Source of the DNA: an uncultured Nitrosomonas sp.
GTDB lineage: Bacteria > Pseudomonadota > Gammaproteobacteria > Burkholderiales > Nitrosomonadaceae
DNA length: 64,000 nt
Assembly: GCA_902826115.1 (NCBI GenBank)
Contig: CADEDO010000004.1
Location: 1 to 64,000 of the forward strand
Direction of reading: 5' to 3'
Shown: piece after piece, positions 21,309-30,141 of the stretch
Numbering within the stretch: position 1 is the first letter of the stretch
Layout of the letters: each line of letters opens with the position of its first letter
The notes under the pieces: generated by a model
Told to the model about the DNA's origin: nothing
What the model saw: only the letters and a program-made list of their open reading frames with translations
Database searches by the model: none
Translations under genes and position numbers: made by a program

Positions 21309-22007
21309 CTACCAAGGCACCATTTGCCCGTCAAACGCATAAAACTTACCGGAATCTTCGAATTTCAGGTTGCTGATCACGCGGCGCATACCGGTAACGC
21401 TTTGCTCAGTTGAAATCAATCCGTTGGGACCGCCCATATCGGTTCTGACCCACCCGGGATGTAATAGTACGGCGGTAATCCGACTGGGACTCAAATCAAT
21501 CGATAGGCTTTTCATGACGATATTGACGGCTGACTTACTGGAACGATAGATATAACTTCCACCACCGCGGTTATCGGCGATGCTGCCCATCTTACTCGTG
21601 ATGGTAATGATCGTTTTCAGTTGACTTCTCGAGACTTGCTGCTTGAAAGCCTCCACCATTCTCAGCGGCGCCATCGTATTGACTTCAAACGCATATGCCC
21701 AAGCGGCATAATCGGTTGCTCCGAATGTATCGCCTTGCTCTGGCGGATAAACGCCGGCATTATTGATCAGCAAATCTATCGTTTGACTGGACAACGCTTG
21801 TGATAACTGCTCAATTTGTTGATGATCGACTACGTTGAGCGGATGCACAGTGATCTGATCCGGATATCGCCCGGCCAAACGATTCAACGCTTCAGCGCTC
21901 GCCGGATTGCGGCAACCCGCGAAAACACGCCATCCATCTTGTGCATACTGGCGCACAAACTCAAGCCCAATGCCACGATTGGTTCCGGTAATCAACGTTG
22001 TTTTCAT
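21309..22007 (-). CDS. short-chain dehydrogenase/reductase
   Basis: 232 residues. This is a classical SDR: cofactor loop TGTNRGIGLEFVRQY at residues 7-21, LLINNAGVYPPEQ near 84, catalytic Ser in TITSKMGS, and the Y-x-x-x-K pair in IYRSSKSAVN near 155. The substrate is unknown; its sequence style is like C-factor/YwfD-type SDRs. It is divergent from rlmJ. Between the IS1595-type transposase and its stop lie 185 bases with no gene. Confidence 0.9.
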   Translation of the reverse strand: MKTTLITGTNRGIGLEFVRQYAQDGWRVFAGCRNPASAEALNRLAGRYPDQITVHPLNVVDHQQIEQLSQALSSQTIDLLINNAGVYPPEQGDTFGATDYAAWAYAFEVNTMAPLRMVEAFKQQVSRSQLKTIITITSKMGSIADNRGGGSYIYRSSKSAVNIVMKSLSIDLSPSRITAVLLHPGWVRTDMGGPNGLISTEQSVTGMRRVISNLKFEDSGKFYAFDGQMVPW

Positions 22008-22228
22008 GCATCTCCCTGGTCATCATTAAAAAGCCGCTATTCTAGCGCTTCCTTTTCAGTTGCATCGCTGGTTTTGTCGATGATTGAGCACCGCTGATGA
22101 ATCTGTTCAGCCTTTCTCCTACTCACACAGAAAACATCCACTCGGCATCTTTTGTTTTGACTCAACAGCAAAAAAAACTGGTAGCATCCGTCCGGTCTAA
22201 AGACCTATATTGCAAAGAAATTCCATTC

Positions 22229-23080
22229 ATGCTGAGCTACCGACACGCTTTTCACGCAGGTAATCACGCCGACGTGCTGAAACATCTGATCGAAGTGCAA
22301 TTACTGCGCCATCTGATGCAAAAAGACAAATCATTCTGGTACATCGACACACATGCCGGCGCCGGTTGCTATGCGCTGGACAGTGGCTATGCCGCACAAA
22401 ATGCAGAATACGAGAGCGGCATCGCCCGTTTGTGGGAGCGCGATGATCTACCCGTTGCCATCGCAGATTACCTAGCACTGGTGAAAACCATCAATGCGGA
22501 TAAAAAAATCAACCTGTATCCGGGCTCGCCATTGTTTGCAATGCATCTGCTGCGCGCGCAGGATAGATTAAGATTGTTCGAGCTGCATCCGACTGACAGT
22601 CACATCCTGCAGCAAAACTTTGCCGATGAAGGTGCTCGGGTACAAGTGCAGTGCGCTGACGGATTTGATGCCTTAAAAGCACTCTTGCCACCACCACCGC
22701 GCCGTGCATTGATACTGATCGATCCTCCTTACGAGGACAAACAGGATTATCGTCGCGTCATCTCAGCACTCAACGAAGGCCTGAAGCGCTTTGCCAATGG
22801 CATCTATGCGATATGGTATCCACAATTACAACGCGCCGAAGCCAAACAATTACCGGAGCAGCTCAAGCGATTGCCGGTAAAAAGCTGGTTGCATGTTGCG
22901 CTCAGCATCCAGGCGCCTGGCATCGGCGGTTTCGGCATGCATGGCAGCGGCATGTTCATCATCAATCCGCCCTGGACGCTTTATTCGACATTGCAAACGC
23001 TCATGCCCTATCTCTTGGCACAGTTGGCGCAGGATGAACACGCAAAATTCACGCTTGAACAATACGAATCCGACCTATAA
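22229..23080 (+). CDS. rlmJ: 23S rRNA (adenine-2030-N6)-methyltransferase RlmJ
   Basis: 283 residues from the ATG at 22229, giving the conserved N-terminus MLSYRHAFHAGNHADVLKH. The frame is open further upstream to 22097, but that extension has no family counterpart and the internal start fits the known length of 280. The motifs YIDTHAGAGCY (SAM site) and LILIDPPYEDKQDYR (catalytic DPPY at about 165-168) are clear, as is the C-terminal GMFIINPPWTL. RlmJ methylates A2030 of 23S rRNA. Confidence 0.94.
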   Translation: MLSYRHAFHAGNHADVLKHLIEVQLLRHLMQKDKSFWYIDTHAGAGCYALDSGYAAQNAEYESGIARLWERDDLPVAIADYLALVKTINADKKINLYPGSPLFAMHLLRAQDRLRLFELHPTDSHILQQNFADEGARVQVQCADGFDALKALLPPPPRRALILIDPPYEDKQDYRRVISALNEGLKRFANGIYAIWYPQLQRAEAKQLPEQLKRLPVKSWLHVALSIQAPGIGGFGMHGSGMFIINPPWTLYSTLQTLMPYLLAQLAQDEHAKFTLEQYESDL

Positions 23081-23288
23081 TTATTGTTATTTTTTAGCTA
23101 AAAAGCTGGCGACGCTGGAAATTTTTTAAGCCATGATGATGATATTTTTGTAAAATATTTTATGTATGCTCATCTGAGTCTGAACTGAGTCAAAAGTCCC
23201 AAACGGCCTATCGCCAACTACCGACTGATTTATTGTGATCACTGTCATATCACCGCTAATGCAACTTTAATCTCTTTATCGTAAAACC

Positions 23289-25313
23289 ATGATCGAATTC
23301 ATTGCTACTTTTGCCCGGTGGTCACAACTGACTGCTAATTTAATTCTATTCGGAAGTTGTGTTTTTCTCGCCATCATCGCACAACACAAAACTGTATTCG
23401 AAGCTCCCTGGGTAGCCCGCCTGGAAAAAGGCTTTCCCTGGATGGCAGGTATCGTTGTGCTAGGCTTAATGGGTATTTTGGCCACCACCACCGGTGATGC
23501 AACAGGCATAGTGGCTGATACCTGGAATCCCCGCGCATGGCTTGAGATGGTACAGGAAACACGCATTGGCCATATCTGGTTAGCCCGTGAATTGCTGGCA
23601 GTCATTCTTTTCAGTGTCATTCTGATCATTCGACACCAATATCGAACCCGCTGGCACTATTTCTTATGTGCTGTAACCGCCTCGCTTCCGCTGATTGCGG
23701 GCTCGCTGATCAGTCATTCCGGCGCAGAAGAAATATCGTTCACTTCAGTGGCACCGTACGCGCTGCATATCTTGCTGGCAGGCGCTTGGTTTGGTGCACT
23801 GCCGGCATTTCTATATATCGTGGCCAACAGCCAGCATGCCCCCAATCAAACATCATCACAGGTAACGGTAACCTATCTACAAAAATTTTCGACCATCGCT
23901 TTGCCCGTCATGTTGCTATTGGCAGCAACCGGTTTATTCGTGGCTGATCGCATGGTTGAAGAGGATTATCATGCACTGGTTTCCAGCGCTTATGGCTGGC
24001 TGTTGAATGCCAAATTGGCAATATTGGCAATCATCCTGGCGATTGCTTATCAAGTGCGCAACCAATGGCTTCCCATGCTTTCCCAAGCAAGTAACACCGA
24101 ACAGATCAAAACAAGCATTACTCATTTGAGTCAATGGGTTCGCATTGAATTTATGCTGGCGATGGCGCTGGTATTGTTGGCTACCATATTGGCCAATACG
24201 CTGCCCGCCAAGCATGCCATCATCGATCATTGGCCTTATCCCTTCCGTTTCTCGATTGATGCAGCTTGGGAAGAACCGAATGCACAGGCACTGTTCTGGT
24301 TAGGCGTTGCGTTATGTATCCTGGCATTGGGCATGATTGGCGCCGGTATCCAATACCACTGGGATAGGAAGAAAAAAATCCTGGTTCCCGCCATCTTGAT
24401 GATCACTGCCTGCGCTATTGCCCTGCCCCCTTTTGCCATGGAAGCTTATCCGGAAACTTATCAAAAACCATCCGTTCCATTTGATGTCATTTCGATATCC
24501 AATGGCTCCCAGCTATTTGCAGAACATTGCACCAGCTGTCATGGCCCGCAAGGCAAAGGGGCTGAAGTCATTCTCGATCCGGAGATAAAAGATCCAACGG
24601 ATCTGCTGACTGAGCCACACACGGCAAAATATACCGTCGGTAACGTATTTCATTGGCTATCGCATGGAATTTCGGGAACCAAAATGCCGGGCTTTTCTAC
24701 AAAATTGTCTGAAGAAGACCGCTGGGATCTCATCAATTACCTCCACGCTTTATCGCGCGGTTTCGATGCACGCTTGCTGGGTAGTATGATTGTTCCGGAA
24801 AACCCGGCAATTGCTTCACCGGTGTTCAATTATTCTGCGAATGATGGTTCCGCTGGCAATTTGAAAGACTTCCGCCTACAAAAAAATGTCCTGCTGGTGC
24901 TGTTTTCCTGGCCGCAATCTCAACAACGCTTACATCAATTGACTGCGGCGTATGATGAAATTCGCGCTCTGAATACAGAAATTTTGGCGGTTCCCAATCG
25001 CGAACTGAGTGAACAAGAGTTACAGCAAATCTCGGCTTTTGTTCCTTTTCCAGTGGTGACAGAAGGCTGGACGGAAATCAAGAACAGCTATTGGCTGTAC
25101 CGGCGCGTAAGAACCGTGCCGGATTTGAGAGGCAAAGGCATGTTTCCGGGGCACATGGAGTTTATGACCGATCGCTTCGGATACTTGCGCGCCCGATGGG
25201 TTGCTCAATTCGAGGGATTCGGCTGGCAAAGCATCGATGCACTGACACTGCAGTTGACTCAATTGAATCAAGAAGATGAAATCATGCCGCCGCCCGGTGA
25301 CCATGCGCACTGA
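23289..25313 (+). CDS. CopD-like membrane protein fused to cytochrome c and a thioredoxin-like domain
   Basis: 674 residues in three parts. Residues 1 to about 385 hold some ten hydrophobic segments of the CopD/YcnJ copper-import type (VFLAIIAQHK, SHSGAEEISFTSVAPYALHILLAGAWFGALPAFL, then TYLQKFSTIALPVMLLLAATGLF). Next comes a class I cytochrome c domain with one haem site CTSCH near residue 414 and a candidate axial Met in GTKMPGF near 463. The last 170 residues (GNLKDFRLQKNVLLVLFSWPQSQQ) look like a thioredoxin/SCO-type fold, but the CxxC position reads as non-cysteine. Known CopD proteins import copper into the cytoplasm. The fusion suggests copper handling coupled to periplasmic electron flow, which is my inference. 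The upstream 208 bases are AT-rich and hold no gene. Confidence 0.8.
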   Translation: MIEFIATFARWSQLTANLILFGSCVFLAIIAQHKTVFEAPWVARLEKGFPWMAGIVVLGLMGILATTTGDATGIVADTWNPRAWLEMVQETRIGHIWLARELLAVILFSVILIIRHQYRTRWHYFLCAVTASLPLIAGSLISHSGAEEISFTSVAPYALHILLAGAWFGALPAFLYIVANSQHAPNQTSSQVTVTYLQKFSTIALPVMLLLAATGLFVADRMVEEDYHALVSSAYGWLLNAKLAILAIILAIAYQVRNQWLPMLSQASNTEQIKTSITHLSQWVRIEFMLAMALVLLATILANTLPAKHAIIDHWPYPFRFSIDAAWEEPNAQALFWLGVALCILALGMIGAGIQYHWDRKKKILVPAILMITACAIALPPFAMEAYPETYQKPSVPFDVISISNGSQLFAEHCTSCHGPQGKGAEVILDPEIKDPTDLLTEPHTAKYTVGNVFHWLSHGISGTKMPGFSTKLSEEDRWDLINYLHALSRGFDARLLGSMIVPENPAIASPVFNYSANDGSAGNLKDFRLQKNVLLVLFSWPQSQQRLHQLTAAYDEIRALNTEILAVPNRELSEQELQQISAFVPFPVVTEGWTEIKNSYWLYRRVRTVPDLRGKGMFPGHMEFMTDRFGYLRARWVAQFEGFGWQSIDALTLQLTQLNQEDEIMPPPGDHAH

Positions 25314-25343
25314 AATGAAACATGAAACGTTAGGCGATATCAT

Positions 25344-25381
25344 TTTTTATTCACAGGCAGCCTTTTTATTCACAGGCAGCC
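25344..25381 (+). repeat. perfect 19-bp tandem duplication
   Basis: The unit TTTTTATTCACAGGCAGCC occurs twice in direct succession (25344-25362 and 25363-25381) in the gap between the CopD fusion and the HlyC-like gene. It is probably a replication slippage product; no function is evident. Confidence 0.85.
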
Positions 25382-25532
25382 AACAATATGCTCTACCCAT
25401 GTAGCGGTATTGCGCAAACTTTCGATCTGTGGTAAAGGTAAAGGCACTACAGCCATTTGAATCTACAGATCACTTGTTTGGCACATATAGATGAGCAGAA
25501 TCGACTGCTCGCAACGAGCCTGCGGATAAACA

Positions 25533-26012
25533 ATGATACATTCGAGTTTGCATTCAGGCGCGCACGCCACCGATTCCGGTTTTCGCATCGTGAGAGAACT
25601 TCCACGCGAGATTGCCTTCGGTCGATCGGTAGCCTATCTGATGAGCAAGCCGGTTTTTGCCAAGGCCCCGTTTGGGCATATCGCACGAAGCCTAGCAGGA
25701 CAGGTTAATCGCGGTCATTATGCTTTCGTGTATCGAGAGAACGCCATCGTCGGCTTCGTCGGTTGGGCGCTTGCGAACGAAGTGCTCGCTGAAGCATGGC
25801 TAAATGGCCAACGCGCACTTTCCGGAACGGAAGCTGAAAATGGAGATTGTGTCTTGCTTAATTTCTGGCAAGCCGAAACACCGCAGGTTTCGCAGTTTAT
25901 CATTGTCCACATGCGTGAGGTGCTGACGGATGTACGCAGAATCTACGCAAAACGACACTACGCGGACGGACGCATCCGTCCAATCCGTCTTAATCTACGA
26001 TCCAAAGCATAA
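25533..26012 (+). CDS. HlyC-like RTX toxin-activating lysine acyltransferase
   Basis: 159 residues. HlyC-type enzymes transfer a fatty acyl group from acyl-ACP to internal lysines of an RTX protoxin. The core pattern is seen: FGRSVAYLMSKPVFAKAP, then GHYAFVYRENAIVGFVGWALANEV and EAENGDCVLLNFWQAETPQ, aligning with the WLWASSPLH, QYALLTRDNYPVAYCSWA and WFIDWIAPFG blocks of HlyC. At the position of the catalytic His23 of HlyC I read Phe42; the nearest His is 49. At the Asp92 position I read Asn110. The alignment is by eye. The gene lies 75 bases before an RTX protein, as expected of an activator-substrate pair. No secretion genes are in the window. Confidence 0.8.
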   Translation: MIHSSLHSGAHATDSGFRIVRELPREIAFGRSVAYLMSKPVFAKAPFGHIARSLAGQVNRGHYAFVYRENAIVGFVGWALANEVLAEAWLNGQRALSGTEAENGDCVLLNFWQAETPQVSQFIIVHMREVLTDVRRIYAKRHYADGRIRPIRLNLRSKA

Positions 26013-26087
26013 AAAGGAGGCTAATAACCAAGACTGAGCAAATATCCCAATAATCCATTGACTCAACGTATTTCAAAGGAGATGAAT

Positions 26088-27941
26088 ATGTCCAATATTG
26101 ACGCCTCTACTTCAACCGAAGCCGTTAACATCACCCTCGTTAGTGATCAATTTGCGTTTAGCACCCGAGATGGCGGTGGAAATAATAGCGCAACGCAATA
26201 CTCTTGGCTCACCACCGGTGGCGATGATGTGCAGACAACCGGAAGCGGCATAGATTTCAACAATAATCCGGCAACTGCAGGCTCTGTCAATCTTATCGAA
26301 ATCGATTTATCAAATAACAATTTCGCTGCTCCGGATGTCACCATCGATTTCATCACCAATCAGACCGGCGGTGGCGCAGTTTCCCCGGCTCGCATGGCGG
26401 AGATCACCGCTGGTGCAAACTCTTTCTTCGATGAACTGATGTCGTTCAACGACACAATGCTCGGCAGCAATTTCAACGACACCTTCAAGGCCGGAGGCGG
26501 GGATGACACGCTATCGATGGGCGGTGGTGACGACAGCGCCTTTGGTGGCGACGGTAACGATGCCATTAATGGCGATGCTGGCAACGACAGCCTGAATGGC
26601 GATGGTGGCGATGATACGCTCAACGGTGGTGACGGCAACGACCGGCTCAATGGCGGTATTGGGCTCGATACCATGAACGGCGGACTCGGCAATGACGTGT
26701 ATGTGGTGGACAACATCGGTGACTCGGCAGCCGAGGTAGCCGGCGGCATTGATTTGGTTGAATCGAGCGTTACCCACACACTGAGCGTCAACCTGGAGAA
26801 TTTGACGCTCACAGGAACTGGCACAATCAACGGTACTGGCAATGATTCCCACGCCAACATCATTAACGGTAACAGCGCCAGCAACACGCTATCCGGTCTT
26901 GGTAACAATGACACATTGAACGGCAACGCTGGCAATGACCGCTTGGATGGCGGTACCGGCGCCGACAACATGACCGGCGGAACGGGGAACGACACTTTCA
27001 TCGTGGACAATGTCGGCGATATTACTACGGAAGCTGCTGGCGGAGGCACAGATCTCGTGCAGTCGAGCATCACTCGTGCGCTGACCAACATTAATCTGGA
27101 GAACCTGACGCTCACTGGCGCTGCTGCAATCAACGGTACAGGCAATGCGGTTGCCAACATCATCCTCGGAAACAGCGCCAATAATACGCTGTCGGGGCTT
27201 GGCGGCAATGACACCCTGAACGGCAATGCTGGCAATGATATTCTGAACGGAGGCACTGGAGCCGACAACATGACCGGTGGAGCAGGAAACGACACTTTTA
27301 TCGTGGACAATGTAGGCGACATTACTACGGAAGCTGCTGGTGCTGGTAGCGGCATCGATCTGGTCGAATCCAGCGTTACCCGATCGCTGACCAACGTCAA
27401 CTTGGAGAACCTGACACTGACCGGTGGCGCAGCAATCAGCGGCACGGGTAATGTTAATGCCAATATTATCCTCGGTAACGGTGCCAACAATACGCTGACC
27501 GGACTAGGGGGCAATGACACGCTCAATAGTGGTGCCGGAGTCGACACGCTGATCGGTGGCGCAGGAGGAGATAACCTGATTGGTGGAGCGGGCGGTGACA
27601 ATTTCATCTACAACGCCGTTACCGACTCAGGGCCTGCCGCAGCACAGAGGGATATCATCAACGGATTTGACGTCCCTGGAGCGGGAGCCGGCGATTTGCT
27701 CAACCTCACAGCAATCGATGCCATCGCCGGAGGTGCTGATAATCCGTTTGTATTCCTCGGCGTGATCCAGAATCCATTCCCGCCAGCAACTGCGGCAGGT
27801 TCGCTGTGGTTACGTAACGAAGCCGGCGATACGGTCGTATATGGAAATATCGATGGCGATAATGCTCCGGAAATTGCCATTCGTATCGCCGATGGCGCGG
27901 TTTTGCCAGGTGCTTACAGTGCGCTGGACTTCGCGCTCTAG
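26088..27941 (+). CDS. calcium-binding RTX protein with type I secretion tail
   Basis: 617 residues from the ATG at 26088, chosen for its AGGAG site six bases upstream; the frame is open back to 26058. An N-terminal globular part of about 135 residues is followed by glycine/aspartate nonapeptides (GGxGxDxxx; for example GGDGNDAIN, GGDGNDRLN). Then come three copies of a unit of about 100 residues containing NDTFIVDNVGDITTEAAG, LENLTLTG and NNTLSGLGGNDTLNGNAG. The C-terminal domain (DNFIYNAVTDSG to the terminal LDFAL) is of the serralysin type and ends like a type I secretion signal. Composition is striking: exactly one lysine (position 134, in DTFKAGG at the edge of the repeats) and no cysteine. 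Calcium-dependent folding after export is typical for the family. A lysine acyltransferase-like gene precedes it. Confidence 0.88.
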   Translation: MSNIDASTSTEAVNITLVSDQFAFSTRDGGGNNSATQYSWLTTGGDDVQTTGSGIDFNNNPATAGSVNLIEIDLSNNNFAAPDVTIDFITNQTGGGAVSPARMAEITAGANSFFDELMSFNDTMLGSNFNDTFKAGGGDDTLSMGGGDDSAFGGDGNDAINGDAGNDSLNGDGGDDTLNGGDGNDRLNGGIGLDTMNGGLGNDVYVVDNIGDSAAEVAGGIDLVESSVTHTLSVNLENLTLTGTGTINGTGNDSHANIINGNSASNTLSGLGNNDTLNGNAGNDRLDGGTGADNMTGGTGNDTFIVDNVGDITTEAAGGGTDLVQSSITRALTNINLENLTLTGAAAINGTGNAVANIILGNSANNTLSGLGGNDTLNGNAGNDILNGGTGADNMTGGAGNDTFIVDNVGDITTEAAGAGSGIDLVESSVTRSLTNVNLENLTLTGGAAISGTGNVNANIILGNGANNTLTGLGGNDTLNSGAGVDTLIGGAGGDNLIGGAGGDNFIYNAVTDSGPAAAQRDIINGFDVPGAGAGDLLNLTAIDAIAGGADNPFVFLGVIQNPFPPATAAGSLWLRNEAGDTVVYGNIDGDNAPEIAIRIADGAVLPGAYSALDFAL

Positions 27942-28088
27942 CGTCCTATATGACTGATGATCGCTGAGGTGTGGACGACACTGAGAATGCAATTAATCAT
28001 GTGGGTAGTTAGCAATAACAGATCTCGGCATGACCGATTCTCATCGCCCAATGACCGAAGCGATCAAATCATTCTGCAATCTTGATAA

Positions 28089-28123
28089 AAAGAAGCGCTT
28101 ATAGACAGCAAAAGCGCTTCTTT
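28089..28123 (+). terminator. terminator after the RTX gene
   Basis: A 12-bp perfect stem, AAAGAAGCGCTT with AAGCGCTTCTTT, closes an 11-base loop 148 bases after the RTX stop. The trailing T-run is within the stem's right arm and short, so efficiency is uncertain. Confidence 0.65.
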
Positions 28124-28240
28124 CAGGTCTTGCTTTATTAATACAATCACTAAACAAGAAAGAATTATCCGACATGAAGATGACAACCATCGGAATTGAT
28201 TCGGCACAGCAATCCAATCCGGCCAGGCAACTTAAATATC

Positions 28241-28270
28241 TTGTATAAATCGCTGTCACTAAGGTATAGT
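28241..28270 (+). promoter_or_regulatory. sigma-70 type promoter of the glycine cleavage operon
   Basis: TTGTAT (28241-28246) and TATAGT (28265-28270) are 18 bases apart and lie about 20 bases before the first aptamer helix of the glycine riboswitch. The position is right for the operon promoter; no experimental start is known. Confidence 0.55.
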
Positions 28271-28292
28271 TCGCACTTTGCCATTTGTGTCC

Positions 28293-28520
28293 AAGCAGGA
28301 GAGCGCGCTGTTTTTTAAGTGCCGCCGAAGGCGTAACCCCCCCGGAATCGCTCAGGCATGGTTCAAGTCTATCTTGTTCCTTATGAACCGCTTGTGACAG
28401 GCAATCTGGAGAGCGCTGAGCATTTTTTCGGCCACCGAAGGGGCACGCGGATTTCAATCCGTAAATCTCTCAGGTAAAAAGGACAGAGGGGTGAAGTCAT
28501 TAAGATAATGACTCTTTTTT
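28293..28520 (+). promoter_or_regulatory. tandem glycine riboswitch with terminator
   Basis: Two glycine aptamers lie in series upstream of gcvT. Each begins with the hallmark GGAGAGCGC (28298-28306 and 28408-28416) and contains the GCCGCCGAAGG / GGCCACCGAAGGGGCA core, followed by an AATCTCTCAGG-type 3' element. The second ends with GTAAAAAGGACAGAGG. A short linker separates them. A terminator hairpin follows at once, so the switch can act in transcription: in known cases, binding of glycine turns on gcv expression by preventing termination. The match to the consensus is strong. Confidence 0.95.
28495..28520 (+). terminator. intrinsic terminator of the glycine riboswitch
   Basis: AGTCATTA and TAATGACT form an 8-bp stem with a 3-base loop, followed by CTTTTTT. 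It directly follows the second aptamer and ends 18 bases before the gcvT start, so it is the expression platform. Confidence 0.85.
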
Positions 28521-28538
28521 ATTTCCGGGAGAAAAACC

Positions 28539-29630
28539 GTGCTGAAAATGACACCCCTTAATCAAGCCCACCGAGACATGAATGCCAAAATGGTGGATTT
28601 TGGTGGCTGGGATATGCCGCTGCATTACGGCTCGCAGTTAGACGAACACCACAAAGTACGCCAGGATGCAGGCATGTTTGACGTATCTCACATGCTTCCT
28701 GTTGATATCAAAGGCGAGAAGGTGCGCGATTTTCTGCGCCATCTAGTTGCCAATAATGTCGACAAACTCACCGTTCCTGGCAAAGCGCTGTATTCCTGTA
28801 TGCTGACCCCTCAGGGGGGCATCATTGACGATCTGATCATTTATTTTCTATCTGAGACCTGGTTCCGTATCGTCGTAAACGCGGGCACAGCCGACAAAGA
28901 TGTCGCCTGGATGCTAAAACAACGCGATGCACTCGCTCCCAATCTGGAAGTGACTCCCCGGCGTGATCTTGCCATGGTTGCAGTGCAAGGGCCTAATGCT
29001 CGCGCAAAAGTCTGGCAAGTCATTCCCGGTTCGCAAGCTGCAACGGAAGAACTCAAACTATTTCAATCGACGGTAGTCGGTGAATATTTTATTGCACGTA
29101 CCGGTTACACGGGTGAAGATGGTTTCGAAATCATTCTACCGGCTGCCGACGCTTCCACATTTTGGAAAGCGCTCCATGCCGCTGGCGTAGCTCCTGCCGG
29201 ATTAGGCGCACGCGACACGCTGCGCCTGGAAGCTGGCATGAATTTATACGGTCAGGATATGGATGAAACCCAGAATCCTCTGGAATCGGGACTGAGCTGG
29301 ACGGTTGATCTGAAGAGCGAGCGGGATTTCATCGGCAAACAGGCGTTGCTGGACACCGCTGTGAAACAGCAATTGGTGGGCTTGGTACTGATTGATCGCG
29401 GAGTATTGCGTAGCCACCAGCAAGTGGTCGGACAGCAGAATGGCGTCGAATATCAGGGTGAAATTACCAGCGGCGGATTCTCACCCACCATGAATCAATC
29501 CATTGCCCTAGCCCGCATACCGGTACAGATATCTGTCGGTGATGAAGTCGATGTCATCGTGCGTGATAAGAAGCTGCGTGCCAAAGTGGTAAAATATCCG
29601 TTCGTGCGCAATGGAAAAGTGCTGGTTTAA
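28539..29630 (+). CDS. gcvT: glycine cleavage system T protein (aminomethyltransferase)
   Basis: 363 residues, usual length. GcvT transfers the methylene group from the lipoyl arm of GcvH to tetrahydrofolate and releases ammonia. The start is GTG at 28539, with GGGAGA about seven bases upstream; an ATG three codons later is an alternative. The motifs [54 protein letters not shown] and the C-terminal [12 protein letters not shown] are complete. It is the first gene after the glycine riboswitch, followed by gcvH at 46 bases. Confidence 0.97.
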   Translation: MLKMTPLNQAHRDMNAKMVDFGGWDMPLHYGSQLDEHHKVRQDAGMFDVSHMLPVDIKGEKVRDFLRHLVANNVDKLTVPGKALYSCMLTPQGGIIDDLIIYFLSETWFRIVVNAGTADKDVAWMLKQRDALAPNLEVTPRRDLAMVAVQGPNARAKVWQVIPGSQAATEELKLFQSTVVGEYFIARTGYTGEDGFEIILPAADASTFWKALHAAGVAPAGLGARDTLRLEAGMNLYGQDMDETQNPLESGLSWTVDLKSERDFIGKQALLDTAVKQQLVGLVLIDRGVLRSHQQVVGQQNGVEYQGEITSGGFSPTMNQSIALARIPVQISVGDEVDVIVRDKKLRAKVVKYPFVRNGKVLV

Positions 29631-29676
29631 TTTGAACTAACTGTAACAAAACATTACTTTAATCTGGAGTGAAAAA

Positions 29677-30066
29677 ATGAGTATTCCGACACAATTAAAA
29701 TATACCAAATCCCATGAATGGGTAAAACCTGAGGCGGATGGCACGGTAACCATTGGCGTTACCCACCACGCGCAGGAATTGCTCGGCGATATGGTGTTTG
29801 TCGAGCTCCCACAAACTGGACGCCAACTGACGCAAAAAGAGGAATGTGCAGTGGCTGAATCCGTCAAAGCGGCTGCTGATGTCTATGCCCCTATTTCTGG
29901 TGAAGTCATCGCGGTGAATTCCGGCTTGGAATCCGAGCCTGAGAAAATCAACCAGGATGCTTATTCGGCCTGGCTATTCAAGCTAAAACCTTCCAATCCT
30001 GCTGAATTAGACGCATTGTTGGATGCCGCAGCTTACGCAGAACTACTTGAAAACGAAGATCATTAA
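29677..30066 (+). CDS. gcvH: glycine cleavage system H protein
   Basis: 129 residues. This is the lipoyl carrier that shuttles the aminomethyl group among the P, T and L proteins. The N-terminus [39 protein letters not shown] and the lipoylation site [12 protein letters not shown] with Lys64 are all standard. A GGAGTG ribosome binding site precedes the ATG. The gap before gcvPA is 75 bases and AT-rich. Confidence 0.97.
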   Translation: MSIPTQLKYTKSHEWVKPEADGTVTIGVTHHAQELLGDMVFVELPQTGRQLTQKEECAVAESVKAAADVYAPISGEVIAVNSGLESEPEKINQDAYSAWLFKLKPSNPAELDALLDAAAYAELLENEDH

Positions 30067-30141
30067 ATCATTCCCGCACCAACTATGATTTGCATAGATT
30101 TTCCTACTTACTTTATTACTTTAAGTTTTTAAAAATACATC

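Noticed and set aside
22097..22228. 44-residue N-terminal extension of RlmJ
   Set aside because: The family starts at MLSYRHAFHAGNH; the extension has no similarity and the internal ATG restores normal length.
26360..27607. 415-codon open frame on the minus strand across the RTX gene
   Set aside because: It is a by-product of the Gly/Asp codon repeats. It is Ser/Pro-rich and low in complexity, has no ribosome binding site, and the plus-strand RTX protein explains the sequence.
25314..28040. type I secretion genes beside the RTX gene
   Set aside because: No ABC exporter, membrane fusion protein or TolC-like gene is present here; the exporter must be elsewhere.
28041..28457. 138-codon minus-strand frame upstream of gcvT
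   Set aside because: It overlaps the tandem glycine riboswitch and a terminator; the RNA structure accounts for the conserved bases and the peptide has no family features.
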